The notes under the pieces were generated by a model, which was given only the letters and a program-made list of their open reading frames with translations, made no database searches and was not told where the DNA came from. This document shows positions 27,100 to 35,439 of a stretch of DNA of 64,000 nt, piece after piece (within the stretch, counting starts at the first letter, position 1; each line of letters begins with the position of its first letter). The DNA lies in NCBI GenBank assembly GCA_964497925.1, contig CAZCFE010000001.1, forward strand, positions 62,001 to 126,000, read 5' to 3'. The stretch is from CAIYWZ01 sp964497925 (lineage in GTDB: Bacteria > Pseudomonadota > Alphaproteobacteria > CAIYWZ01). A program made the position numbers and the translations under genes.

Positions 27100-27152
27100 A
27101 ATGAGATAAAAGAGTTCTATTCTCTATATCATATCCTCTTCTATATCTCATT
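27100..27152. terminator. Long imperfect hairpin between convergent genes
   Basis: AATGAGATA (27100-27108) pairs with TATCTCATT (27144-27152), and the inner AAGAG/CTCTT extends the stem across a small bulge. It lies in the 165-base gap between the ends of the EnvC-like gene and the ankyrin gene and could end transcription from both sides. There is no clean T-run, so this is tentative. Confidence 0.4.
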
Positions 27153-27166
27153 TATAGGAAACTTTC

Positions 27167-29935
27167 TTAACGGATGGGTGGTGAAAATCCAGAAGATGTT
27201 TTTTTATATTTACGCTGCACAAATCCCTTAATTTTTTGTGCAGCCAATTGCTTTCTTTTTTCCATTTCATCTTTAAGTATTTTTTTGATTGCAGGGTCTG
27301 TGGCACGAATTAATGCTGTACATCCGTGGTGATCTTGTAAATTCACCTGTGCACCTTTATCGAGCAACATCTTCACAATGCCTCTGCCTATTACACAATA
27401 ATTAGCTCCACTTACAGCCTTCATGAGTGCAGTTGTTTCAGAGTCATCTTGTAAATTCACCTGGGCGCCTTTGTCTAGCAACATGCGTACGGTGGTATGT
27501 GTATTATCTACATAATGTGTTTCCTCGAGTACAACCATAAGCGCAGTTTTGCCATAAATATCTTGTAAATTTATTCCCACGTTTTCTTCCAGTAGCTCAC
27601 CAAAAACACTTCTATAGACTCCATGTCGCATTTTTTTTACTGCTTTTGCAAGCGGAGCTTTCGTTTTTTTTAAAATTGACTTAATCCAATCGTTTCTTAA
27701 CTTAAGGTCTGGAACTAAAGGTGCCGTACCTAGTAATATATCAATCATGGAATCAGAATGCGGATCATCCAGAACAGCCCCATATTTTTTATATAAGAAT
27801 CGCAAAATTAGTTTCTCATAAGACTCTGCAGTAAGCGTTGATTTCCAAACATTTAAAACTGGATTAATTGGATTATAGGTCTCTTTCGAGATATCTGGGT
27901 TTAAAAAAGATGATCTTTCCTTGGGATAAAAATAGCTTAAAAGAGTATTTATCGTAATGTGGTTTTTATCTACATCTTTCCTCCAATCCTGATCATTTTT
28001 CAGTAAAGAATGGAACCCAAAATGTCCATTTTGGACGTCAAACGTAAACACATCCTCCTTATTTACCTGAAAAGTGACGGGTTCGTAAACTTTACCTAGC
28101 GTTTTCTTATTCCTTGCATGCCAATCAAGCTTAAATCCATCTCTTGAGAACAGCCTACAGAGATAATCTAGTTTTTGTGTGATTTGAGCTGCGAATTGAG
28201 GCGTTTCAGGGTCGTGTGTCCATTGCTCTTGAAGATGTACGTTGCCTGTGAGTTTGCCAATTGCATTTAAAATATTTCCCCAACCAAGAGGAGATGATTT
28301 GATGTTTGTATATCTTCTATTATACGTGACATCGCTTGTGGATGCCGCTTTCTCAGATAAAACCTGTTCATGGGGTGGATAATTAAGCCCTGAAACAACA
28401 CTTGACCAAGCATTTCTAGCTTCTTGCCCTCCATGCATTGATATATGAGGAAAGTTCTGATAAAACTCCCTTAAAGCCCCTGATTTTGACCAATGCTCAA
28501 GGATATGTTCTTTGTTAAAATTTCCAGCAGAAGTATGTGTGAAAAAGTTAAAGAAATTTCGCAAAGCTGTTTCCCCGCAGTCAGCATATGGGGGATCTTG
28601 TGTGAGGTTTTGCATCAAAGGAGCGTCTGCTTGACCATGATAAATCACAGCTGGATAAGGCTGTTCATAAAGCTCATAGGCATACCCTGCAAATGCCTTT
28701 TCTTCAAATGAGGCCTTTTGGAAATGCGTTTTGATACGCTCGTAATCTTTGCGTGTGTAATTTTTAGAATGCATTGATAAAAACTTTTTCTGAATTTTTA
28801 AGGCAGCTTGTTGTTGCTCGGGGGTATACGCACTTTCTTTACTTTCAGATACCCTGCTTTGAGAAGGTGATGTCCTCATAAGCCCTGTCTCTTTCATGAC
28901 ATGAATCACCTGCTCTTTGCTATCAGCCACTGCCCACAAATAGCCAAGAAGGGCATGTAGTGCGATGTGTTTTGGGTAAAGGGGGTCATTCATCCCTCCA
29001 AATGTTCCGTCTTGCTTGAGAGCGTTCCATAAAATATCACAAAAAATCTCTGATTGGCTTATTTGATCTTTAGGTGTTGAAACATTGGGCAAAACTCCCA
29101 TCATTCTTGATTTGAAATTTTCATAGGTTGATTGAATTTGATAAAACTCATGAACCACTTTTAAAATTCCTGCAAAAACTGTTCTTTGGGGAAGAGCTTT
29201 GAGCGTATCTTCTTTTTGTTTCCGAAGTTTTGTATATTGCTTTAATTCGGGATTGGTTGTCATAAGATTTCCTATTTCCTTTTTGTTTCCTACTTTCATA
29301 AATTGCATGTAATTGGAAAAATAAGGTTTTTTTAAAAGATTGGTGTGTAGGTTGTCAAATTCAGCTTTCTTTTTTTGATATGCATACATTAAGGTAATTT
29401 CTGCGCCCATTTTTCCAACAGGATCATCTTCTCTGTCATTGGCCACAAAATTCACGCCGTCTACACTTGGAAAAAGCCACTGAATAAGGGCGGAGATTGG
29501 GTCCAGCGGGTATTCAAATTGACGTGCAAAATTTCGTTCTTTTTCTTGATCCCGATTTTCTAGCGAAACATTTTCAATAGATCTTATTCTAAAGACTGGA
29601 TGCAGCCAAGATGGATTGTTTGGGGTAAGGCTATCGCGTGCCAAATCAGGTGCAATGATGTCTTTTTGTTCATTGTAAGGTGTTTTATAAGCTTTTGCAT
29701 AAGGTCCAAAAAAGCGAATTCTTGCAAGAGTTCCGCTTAAATCCGCCAAAGCCCCATGAATGGGAGAAAAAATATTTTCTCCATTATTCATATGTCTTGC
29801 TTCAGGTCCTTTGCACTCTTCCGCCTGTAAACAAACAGGCTTCATCATTGCATCCAGACCTTTCATCTCAACAAAAGGAACTCTTGCATGAATACTGCAA
29901 CTCCATAAGCTTAGAATCAACACAATTAACCACAT
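27167..29935 (-). CDS. Large secreted protein with C-terminal ankyrin repeats
   Basis: A 922-residue exported protein. The N-terminus WLIVLILSLWSCSIHA is a signal peptide. The middle, residues 20-780, matches no family I know; it includes PPYADCGETALRNFFNFF (about 448-465), a stretch that could hold a catalytic Cys, and QNGHFGFH further on. Residues 376-391 (QAALKIQKKFLSMHSK) and 897-912 resemble eukaryotic IQ calmodulin-binding motifs. Residues 785-885 form three ankyrin-type repeats with two near-identical VRMLLDKGAQVNLQD units, also visible as a direct DNA repeat near 27331 and 27446. GAGGAG lies 8 bases before the ATG. Ankyrin domains in host-associated bacteria often mark effectors, which is an inference here. 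Confidence 0.85.
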   Translation of the reverse strand: MWLIVLILSLWSCSIHARVPFVEMKGLDAMMKPVCLQAEECKGPEARHMNNGENIFSPIHGALADLSGTLARIRFFGPYAKAYKTPYNEQKDIIAPDLARDSLTPNNPSWLHPVFRIRSIENVSLENRDQEKERNFARQFEYPLDPISALIQWLFPSVDGVNFVANDREDDPVGKMGAEITLMYAYQKKKAEFDNLHTNLLKKPYFSNYMQFMKVGNKKEIGNLMTTNPELKQYTKLRKQKEDTLKALPQRTVFAGILKVVHEFYQIQSTYENFKSRMMGVLPNVSTPKDQISQSEIFCDILWNALKQDGTFGGMNDPLYPKHIALHALLGYLWAVADSKEQVIHVMKETGLMRTSPSQSRVSESKESAYTPEQQQAALKIQKKFLSMHSKNYTRKDYERIKTHFQKASFEEKAFAGYAYELYEQPYPAVIYHGQADAPLMQNLTQDPPYADCGETALRNFFNFFTHTSAGNFNKEHILEHWSKSGALREFYQNFPHISMHGGQEARNAWSSVVSGLNYPPHEQVLSEKAASTSDVTYNRRYTNIKSSPLGWGNILNAIGKLTGNVHLQEQWTHDPETPQFAAQITQKLDYLCRLFSRDGFKLDWHARNKKTLGKVYEPVTFQVNKEDVFTFDVQNGHFGFHSLLKNDQDWRKDVDKNHITINTLLSYFYPKERSSFLNPDISKETYNPINPVLNVWKSTLTAESYEKLILRFLYKKYGAVLDDPHSDSMIDILLGTAPLVPDLKLRNDWIKSILKKTKAPLAKAVKKMRHGVYRSVFGELLEENVGINLQDIYGKTALMVVLEETHYVDNTHTTVRMLLDKGAQVNLQDDSETTALMKAVSGANYCVIGRGIVKMLLDKGAQVNLQDHHGCTALIRATDPAIKKILKDEMEKRKQLAAQKIKGFVQRKYKKTSSGFSPPIR

Positions 29936-30096
29936 TTAGATAACTCCTCTTTCCCTAACTTCATATTTCCTTAACTTCATAGCAGAAAAAGATTAACAGA
30001 GGAATAATTTTCGGAATTACCCTGAAGAGCTCTTTACGCTAGAGAATTTTATCTCATAACCACAATTTACAATATCAAGTTATGAAGTCTTTTTTG

Positions 30097-30843
30097 TTAT
30101 GTAAGAGATCTGTTAAACTTCTTCCAAAATGCTATAGATCTACCACGTAAAATTTCTTCTGCTCGGTCTGTGTAATGATTATCATCTGTGTGAACAACAA
30201 TTCCAGGAAAAATTCTGCTTGGTTTTTTAGAATTTTTAACAGCATTAATTACAATTCGCTTTGCACATTTGCCATTTTTAGGCCACAAGGGAAACGTCAC
30301 GATACCTCCAAAATTATTAGCCTTCAAAAGCATCATGATTTCTTCCAAAGATTCGGCTGTATGCACAATTGAAAGCCTTCCTTTATTTTTTAAATTAGAT
30401 CCAGCAATGCGAATCCAATCGCCTAGTTTTAACTCACCCTCTATATTAGCTGTACGTGCGATTTGATTGTGTGGATGCATAAAGTTTTCTGATCTATAAT
30501 AGGGGGGGTTCATAATAATTGCGTCTATTTTATCCGATATTTTTGATATACAAATTGTTTCACATGAAACATTTTCAACGTTGTTTTGAGAAATATTTTC
30601 ACGCGCAAGGTCAATTAAATTATCTTGAATATCAATCCCGTGAATTTTGATTTTTGGATAAAAAAACTTCAATGCCAACATTGAGGCACCAACACCACAC
30701 CCAAAATCAAGAACAGTGTCATTATCCCGAACGTCTGCAAAAAATGCCAAAAAAATAGGGTCTATTCCTGATTTATAGCCGTCAATAGGTTGAAATAATG
30801 TAATTTTTTGTCCTAAGATATATGTTTTTTGGATATTGCCCAT
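30097..30843 (-). CDS. TrmN6-like adenine-N6 methyltransferase
   Basis: A 248-residue class I SAM-dependent methyltransferase. The SAM motif VLDFGCGVGASMLAL is followed by the acidic HGIDIQDNLIDLARENI and the catalytic NPPYYRSENFM; NPPY marks N6-adenine methylases. The N-terminal part PIDGYKSGIDPIFLAFF and overall length fit the YfiC/TrmN6 group that modifies A37 of tRNA(Val). A related RNA substrate is possible. It follows trpS by six bases with no clear Shine-Dalgarno, so it is probably translated by reinitiation as the last gene of murJ-trpS-methylase. Confidence 0.82.
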   Translation of the reverse strand: MGNIQKTYILGQKITLFQPIDGYKSGIDPIFLAFFADVRDNDTVLDFGCGVGASMLALKFFYPKIKIHGIDIQDNLIDLARENISQNNVENVSCETICISKISDKIDAIIMNPPYYRSENFMHPHNQIARTANIEGELKLGDWIRIAGSNLKNKGRLSIVHTAESLEEIMMLLKANNFGGIVTFPLWPKNGKCAKRIVINAVKNSKKPSRIFPGIVVHTDDNHYTDRAEEILRGRSIAFWKKFNRSLT

Positions 30844-30849
30844 CGGATT

Positions 30850-31848
30850 TTAAATCAAAAAACCAATCGTATCGTAAACTTGCGCTATTGTTGTTTTTGC
30901 AATATCTCTGGCTTTTTCAGCCCCCTTATACAAAAGCGTGTCCAGGTAAACCGTATCATTTTGCAAGTGCATCATTTCATTTCGAATGGGATCAAGTTCA
31001 CAAATAAGCAACTCAGAAAGTTCATTTTTTAACTTTGAAAATTGAGCTCCTTCAAAGTATGCGCAAGTTTTATCAAGATTTTTTCCAGAAAGTGCTGAAT
31101 ATAGCTCCAGAAGATTTTGGGCCTCTGGTCTTGATTCTAAATTTTCTTTTGATCCAGGAAGTAAATCCATATCTGTTTTTGCTCGCTTGACTTTATCTCG
31201 GATCATATCGGGAGTATCGTCTAAGTGAATTCGCGATTGATCAGATGGGTCAGATTTGCTCATTTTCTTAGTCCCATCACGAAGGCTCATGATGCGAGAA
31301 ACTGAATCAACAATAAAAGGTTCTGGTTGAACAAAGACCTGTTTTTGATATCGACTGTTAAACGCTTGAGCAATATCTCTGGTAAGTTCTAAATGCTGCT
31401 TTTGATCAGCGCCCACTGGAACATGCGTGGCATTATAAAGCAGGATATCAGCTGCCATCAAAACTGGATAAGAAAGAAGCCCTAAAGATGCTTGGTCTTT
31501 TTGTTTTCCAGCCTTATCTTTAAATTGAGTCATACGATTAAGCCACCCCAAAGGAGTAGATGCACCTAAAACCCAGGCAAGCTCGGCGTGTTGAGGAACA
31601 TGACTTTGAACAAAAATTGAGCATTTTTCAGGTGTCATTCCGCTGGCAATATAAGCAGCGGCAACTTTGCGTGTGCTGTTTCTAAGTTCTTGAGGGTCTT
31701 GATATATTGTGATGGCATGCAAATCAACAATGAAGAATAAACATTCATGTGAATCTAGAAAATTTCTCCAGTTTCGAATTGCGCCTAAATAATTTCCCAA
31801 ATGCAATTGCCCTGTAGGCTGAACGCCTGTAAGTATTCTTTGAGTCAT
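30850..31848 (-). CDS. trpS: Tryptophanyl-tRNA synthetase
   Basis: Charges tRNA(Trp). The 332 residues are of standard size. Class I signatures: the HIGH-equivalent QLHLGNYLGA at about residues 14-23 and the KMSKS loop GTKKMSKSDPSDQSRI. Family stretches LTGVQPTG, LLSYPVLMAADILLY and GADQKQHLELTRDIA are intact. Its ATG comes one base after the murJ stop (TAATATG), so the two are translationally coupled, a common alphaproteobacterial arrangement. Confidence 0.96.
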   Translation of the reverse strand: MTQRILTGVQPTGQLHLGNYLGAIRNWRNFLDSHECLFFIVDLHAITIYQDPQELRNSTRKVAAAYIASGMTPEKCSIFVQSHVPQHAELAWVLGASTPLGWLNRMTQFKDKAGKQKDQASLGLLSYPVLMAADILLYNATHVPVGADQKQHLELTRDIAQAFNSRYQKQVFVQPEPFIVDSVSRIMSLRDGTKKMSKSDPSDQSRIHLDDTPDMIRDKVKRAKTDMDLLPGSKENLESRPEAQNLLELYSALSGKNLDKTCAYFEGAQFSKLKNELSELLICELDPIRNEMMHLQNDTVYLDTLLYKGAEKARDIAKTTIAQVYDTIGFLI

Positions 31849-31849
31849 A

Positions 31850-33397
31850 TTATTCCTCTTTTTTTGAATCCATCATGCTTTTCACATCCAAACATTTCAT
31901 AAGCTTTGCAGGAATGATAAATGTCACAGTTGCCACTGCCATAAGAATTGCCAAAGAACCAAATTTAAGGAAAAAACCAACTTGATGAACCTGTAAAAAA
32001 GATTGAACCAGATAAACACTAATTCCCATAATTGCTGCTGAAACTAAAATTTTCGGCGTATTGCGAATTAACTGATCATCCAAAACCATCATTTTTTTTC
32101 TCTTTAAAAATGCAGCCAATAAAAGAGCATTAAACCATGAAGCTATAGATGTTCCAATCGCGATACCAACATGTTGATAGTGCTGCATTAAATGCCAATT
32201 AATGATAAAATTCACAGCCACACTAATAAGACCAATAACAACGGGGGTTGTTGTATCTTTTCTTGCAAAAAAGCTAGAAGAAAAAACCTTCATAAGAGTA
32301 TAAGCTGGCATACCAATACAAAACGCCGCCAATGTTTGAGACGTTTGAATTAAATGTCCAGGGTGATCTATAAATTTACCATGCCCATAAATCAATGATG
32401 TGAAAGCATAAGAGCACAACATAAGAGCAACCGCAACTGGAATGCTTGCTAAAAGAACAAATTCAGTTGCGCGATTTTGAGTAAATAAAGCCTTATCGAG
32501 TTCTTCTTGACGTAATTGCTTGGTCAACATGGGCAATAAAACAATCCCCATAGCAACACCTATAATACTCAAAGGAAGCTGACTAACCCTTTCACCGTAA
32601 TTAATATATGTAACACTCCCCTCGGGAAGAGTAGAGCTAAGCCAGATATCCACAATCAAATTAATTTGAGCAACACCGGCTCCTATCATACCAGGAAGAA
32701 GTTTTTTAAAAAACTCTTTAACTTGAGGCGTTAGTTTTGGGATTCTAAGCTTAAGGGGAATTTTTGCGTGAACACAAAAGAAATATAGCCAAAAGAATTG
32801 AATTATTCCAGATCCTAAATTCCCCCAGGCAGCCAAGTGTCCGCCGGTTTGAGTCACCCCCGCTAAAAAAACATAAAAGAAAATAATCAGGATATTCCCA
32901 ATGCTTTGCGCAGATGCAGGGGCTGCAAATCTATCCATAGAGTTAAGAACACCACCAAAAATAGCAGACATCGAAATAAAAATGATATAAGGAAAAGTTA
33001 TTCTTGTGAACTCAACAGCATACTGAAGTCTTTCTGGGGTTTTCAAGAACCCTGGAGCCAAAAGATTCACAAATTCTGGCGTAAAAAATTCAACTATTAA
33101 CACAATTGCCGTAAGCAACAGAAACATAACCATAACAGCATGTTCAGCAAAAACTTTGGCTTGCTGCTTTCCTCCAGTTGCAAGGGTCCCTGCAAAAATT
33201 GGAACAAAAGCAGAGTTGAAGGCCCCTTCAGCAAACAAACGCCTAAAAAGACCAGGGATTTTAATAGCGATCAAAACCGCATCTGATAAAACACCCGCAC
33301 CTAAAATATTCGCTGAAACTGCATCCCTGACATGCCCTAAGACACGACTAATCATAGTGTGTCCACCGACAGTTATCATTGATCGCATTAATGCCAT
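31850..33397 (-). CDS. murJ: Lipid II flippase MurJ (MviN)
   Basis: Flips lipid II across the inner membrane for peptidoglycan synthesis. The 515-residue protein has about 14 membrane helices. The N-terminus MRSMITVGGHTMISRVLGHVRD and the following IKIPGLFRRLFAEGAFNSAFVPIF are the diagnostic MurJ segments, with conserved arginines of the central cavity. ATG 33397 has AGGAG seven bases upstream and fits homologous starts better than an upstream in-frame codon at 33430. Together with ftsK and the EnvC-like protein it indicates that this organism makes a peptidoglycan wall. Confidence 0.95.
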   Translation of the reverse strand: MALMRSMITVGGHTMISRVLGHVRDAVSANILGAGVLSDAVLIAIKIPGLFRRLFAEGAFNSAFVPIFAGTLATGGKQQAKVFAEHAVMVMFLLLTAIVLIVEFFTPEFVNLLAPGFLKTPERLQYAVEFTRITFPYIIFISMSAIFGGVLNSMDRFAAPASAQSIGNILIIFFYVFLAGVTQTGGHLAAWGNLGSGIIQFFWLYFFCVHAKIPLKLRIPKLTPQVKEFFKKLLPGMIGAGVAQINLIVDIWLSSTLPEGSVTYINYGERVSQLPLSIIGVAMGIVLLPMLTKQLRQEELDKALFTQNRATEFVLLASIPVAVALMLCSYAFTSLIYGHGKFIDHPGHLIQTSQTLAAFCIGMPAYTLMKVFSSSFFARKDTTTPVVIGLISVAVNFIINWHLMQHYQHVGIAIGTSIASWFNALLLAAFLKRKKMMVLDDQLIRNTPKILVSAAIMGISVYLVQSFLQVHQVGFFLKFGSLAILMAVATVTFIIPAKLMKCLDVKSMMDSKKEE

Positions 33398-33513
33398 TAA
33401 ATTGCTCCTAATTTTATTCGTGTAACTCACAACAAAAGTTATCTACCATATAACACATTTTACAACATTTGTGTATTATTATCGTCACAAAAAAATAAAG
33501 TTTGCTTATTTTT

Positions 33514-34596
33514 TTAAGAAGAAAAACCAGATGACATTTTTTTAAAATTATCGGACTTTTCAAAAATACGCATGCCCATTTTTCTAAAAAATCCAAATGA
33601 TTTTGATTCTAAATCAAAAAGACGAATCAAACCGTGCGTTAATGTCATTGTATTCACGACATTAGGCCTTGATTTTTTCCAATAATCTTCAAGCATCAAA
33701 ACTGATCCGATATCTAACCCCAAAGATAAATATTTTTTAATTACCTCCTCTAAAACCTTAATATTTCGAACGGCCAAATTAAATCCTTGCCCAGCCACAG
33801 GATGCATCGCATGAGCTGCGTCCCCCATCAAAAGAAGACCTTGGCAATAGGGCGGAAACGTAATCTGAGCGGATAAGGGAAACCAAGCCTGATTGATAAT
33901 TTCAAAATCTTGTGTGATTCCTTCTAGATGAATTCTTAAAAATGACATCAAAGAATCATTTGTGATTTCATTTCTTAAATTTTCCTCCAGGGACCATATT
34001 AAAGAAGCTTTATTATCAGGAAGGGGAAGTAAGGCAATTGGCCCCGTTTTCAAGAAACGCTCATATGCAACACCACAAAGTCCATTTTTTAATTTTAAAG
34101 TTGCTGCAAATGCTGTTTGCTTGTAATCAATATTGATATGCTTTTGATTTACTTTAGAAGAAAAATCTGAATTCCTGCCGTCGGCAGCAAGTATTAATTT
34201 TGAAGAGATAGCTCCTTGTTCATTAAACACTTTCACACCGCTATCAGGTAATAGCTTTTTATAAATTTGTGTTTTAAGCGATTGATTAAAAACATTCATT
34301 CCAAAAAATACGTTCTCTTTTTCAAAATTCACGCAAGGACCGTGAACTCCTTCTTGCGTAATGATTTTTAAAATCCTCTCTCCTTCAATCTGATTTTCAG
34401 ATCCAAGGAAATTTTGAATATATTTAAAATTATCAAATGACAATGCAATTGCCCTGTCATCTTTAAAAGATAAAATTTCATGAATTGGCTTCTTCTCCAC
34501 AAGCCCAATCTTAAGGCCTAAGCCAGATAAAACAACAGCTAACAAGCTTCCAACCAATCCGCCACCAACAACCATAATATCAAACTGTTCTCTCAC
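33514..34596 (-). CDS. FAD-dependent ubiquinone biosynthesis hydroxylase (UbiH/UbiF/UbiL family)
   Basis: Flavoprotein monooxygenase that hydroxylates the ubiquinone ring precursor. N-terminal FAD site VVGGGLVGSLLA, the middle AADGRNSD and the second FAD motif LLLMGDAAHAMHPVAGQGFNLAVRN are all present. The 360-residue length is slightly short; which ring carbon is attacked cannot be told because alphaproteobacterial UbiL-type enzymes have broad regioselectivity. I prefer the GTG at 34596, with GGAG seven bases upstream, to ATG 34638, whose upstream AGGG sits only two bases away. It is divergent from the sensor-MFS operon and precedes murJ by 116 bases. Confidence 0.87.
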   Translation of the reverse strand: MREQFDIMVVGGGLVGSLLAVVLSGLGLKIGLVEKKPIHEILSFKDDRAIALSFDNFKYIQNFLGSENQIEGERILKIITQEGVHGPCVNFEKENVFFGMNVFNQSLKTQIYKKLLPDSGVKVFNEQGAISSKLILAADGRNSDFSSKVNQKHINIDYKQTAFAATLKLKNGLCGVAYERFLKTGPIALLPLPDNKASLIWSLEENLRNEITNDSLMSFLRIHLEGITQDFEIINQAWFPLSAQITFPPYCQGLLLMGDAAHAMHPVAGQGFNLAVRNIKVLEEVIKKYLSLGLDIGSVLMLEDYWKKSRPNVVNTMTLTHGLIRLFDLESKSFGFFRKMGMRIFEKSDNFKKMSSGFSS

Positions 34597-34668
34597 AAAT
34601 AGACTCCATGTTAAGCAATTATTAATATTTTTAATCATACCCTAACTCAAGTTAAATGTGGAGATTTT

Positions 34669-35439
34669 ATGAAGCTTTCATGGAAAATTATTATATCAAT
34701 GTTTTTAGTTAGCGCATTTAGCCTTACAATGCTTAGCACGCTAATGTATTATAAATATCATTCAAACCTTCAAAATTTAGTACAAGACAGATTCACAATC
34801 ACATTACTTGATATCCAAAACTCAATTAAAAGTAACTTAAAGTTAGGAACTCAACTTTTTGAGATTGATAACATCAAAAACATCATCTCCCATTCCAAAA
34901 AAAATGATCCAGATATTCTTTCCATAGAAGTTTTTGAAATTAAAAAAGGCAGAATAAATTCAATTCACAACACTGATACACAAACAAAAATAGACCCCCT
35001 TGAAGAAAAGGGTATTCTTCACTCACAAGAGCCAATATGGAAAATTAAACAAGAAGCAACCACATTAATTGGTGTGAACTTAAAAGATAGTATAAAAAAA
35101 GATATCGGCGGCATTGCAATCTGCTATTCAAACAAGCCCATCACTGATAATGAAAAAATTATTTTTAACAAAATTTATCAAAGACTTGCCATTATGCTTC
35201 TTGTTATGTTGGTATTTATTTGGTTCTTAGTATCTGTCTTTTTTAGAAAAACATTCAATACGCTAAACCATATGAAAAACTTACTATCAAATAAAAAATC
35301 AGAAAAATTAAGAGGCATGGACCAAGATTTATCTCAAGAGTTTCAAGAGACAGTATCAAAAATCCAAAAAGAAATGCAAGACCTAGAAAAAATAGAAAAA
35401 TCTATAGATATGCTCACATCAATGAAAGAAAAAATATGA
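34669..35439 (+). CDS. Two-helix membrane protein with periplasmic sensor-like domain
   Basis: A 256-residue protein with one membrane helix at about residues 5-27, a periplasmic domain of about 140 residues (28-168), a second helix at about 171-192, and a charged, probably coiled-coil cytoplasmic tail (195-256). This is the topology of the sensing half of a chemoreceptor or histidine kinase, but no kinase, methyl-accepting or cyclase domain follows. GGAG precedes the ATG. Its stop overlaps the ATG of the sensor-MFS gene (ATGA), so the products are made together. The layout resembles the N-terminal half of its neighbour, suggesting a diverged paralogue or partner subunit. I recognise no named family. 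Confidence 0.8.
   Translation: MKLSWKIIISMFLVSAFSLTMLSTLMYYKYHSNLQNLVQDRFTITLLDIQNSIKSNLKLGTQLFEIDNIKNIISHSKKNDPDILSIEVFEIKKGRINSIHNTDTQTKIDPLEEKGILHSQEPIWKIKQEATTLIGVNLKDSIKKDIGGIAICYSNKPITDNEKIIFNKIYQRLAIMLLVMLVFIWFLVSVFFRKTFNTLNHMKNLLSNKKSEKLRGMDQDLSQEFQETVSKIQKEMQDLEKIEKSIDMLTSMKEKI

Noticed and set aside
29941..29990. Direct repeat TAACTTCATA before the ankyrin gene as an operator
   Set aside because: Only two short AT-rich copies with no symmetry; chance is likely in sequence of this composition.
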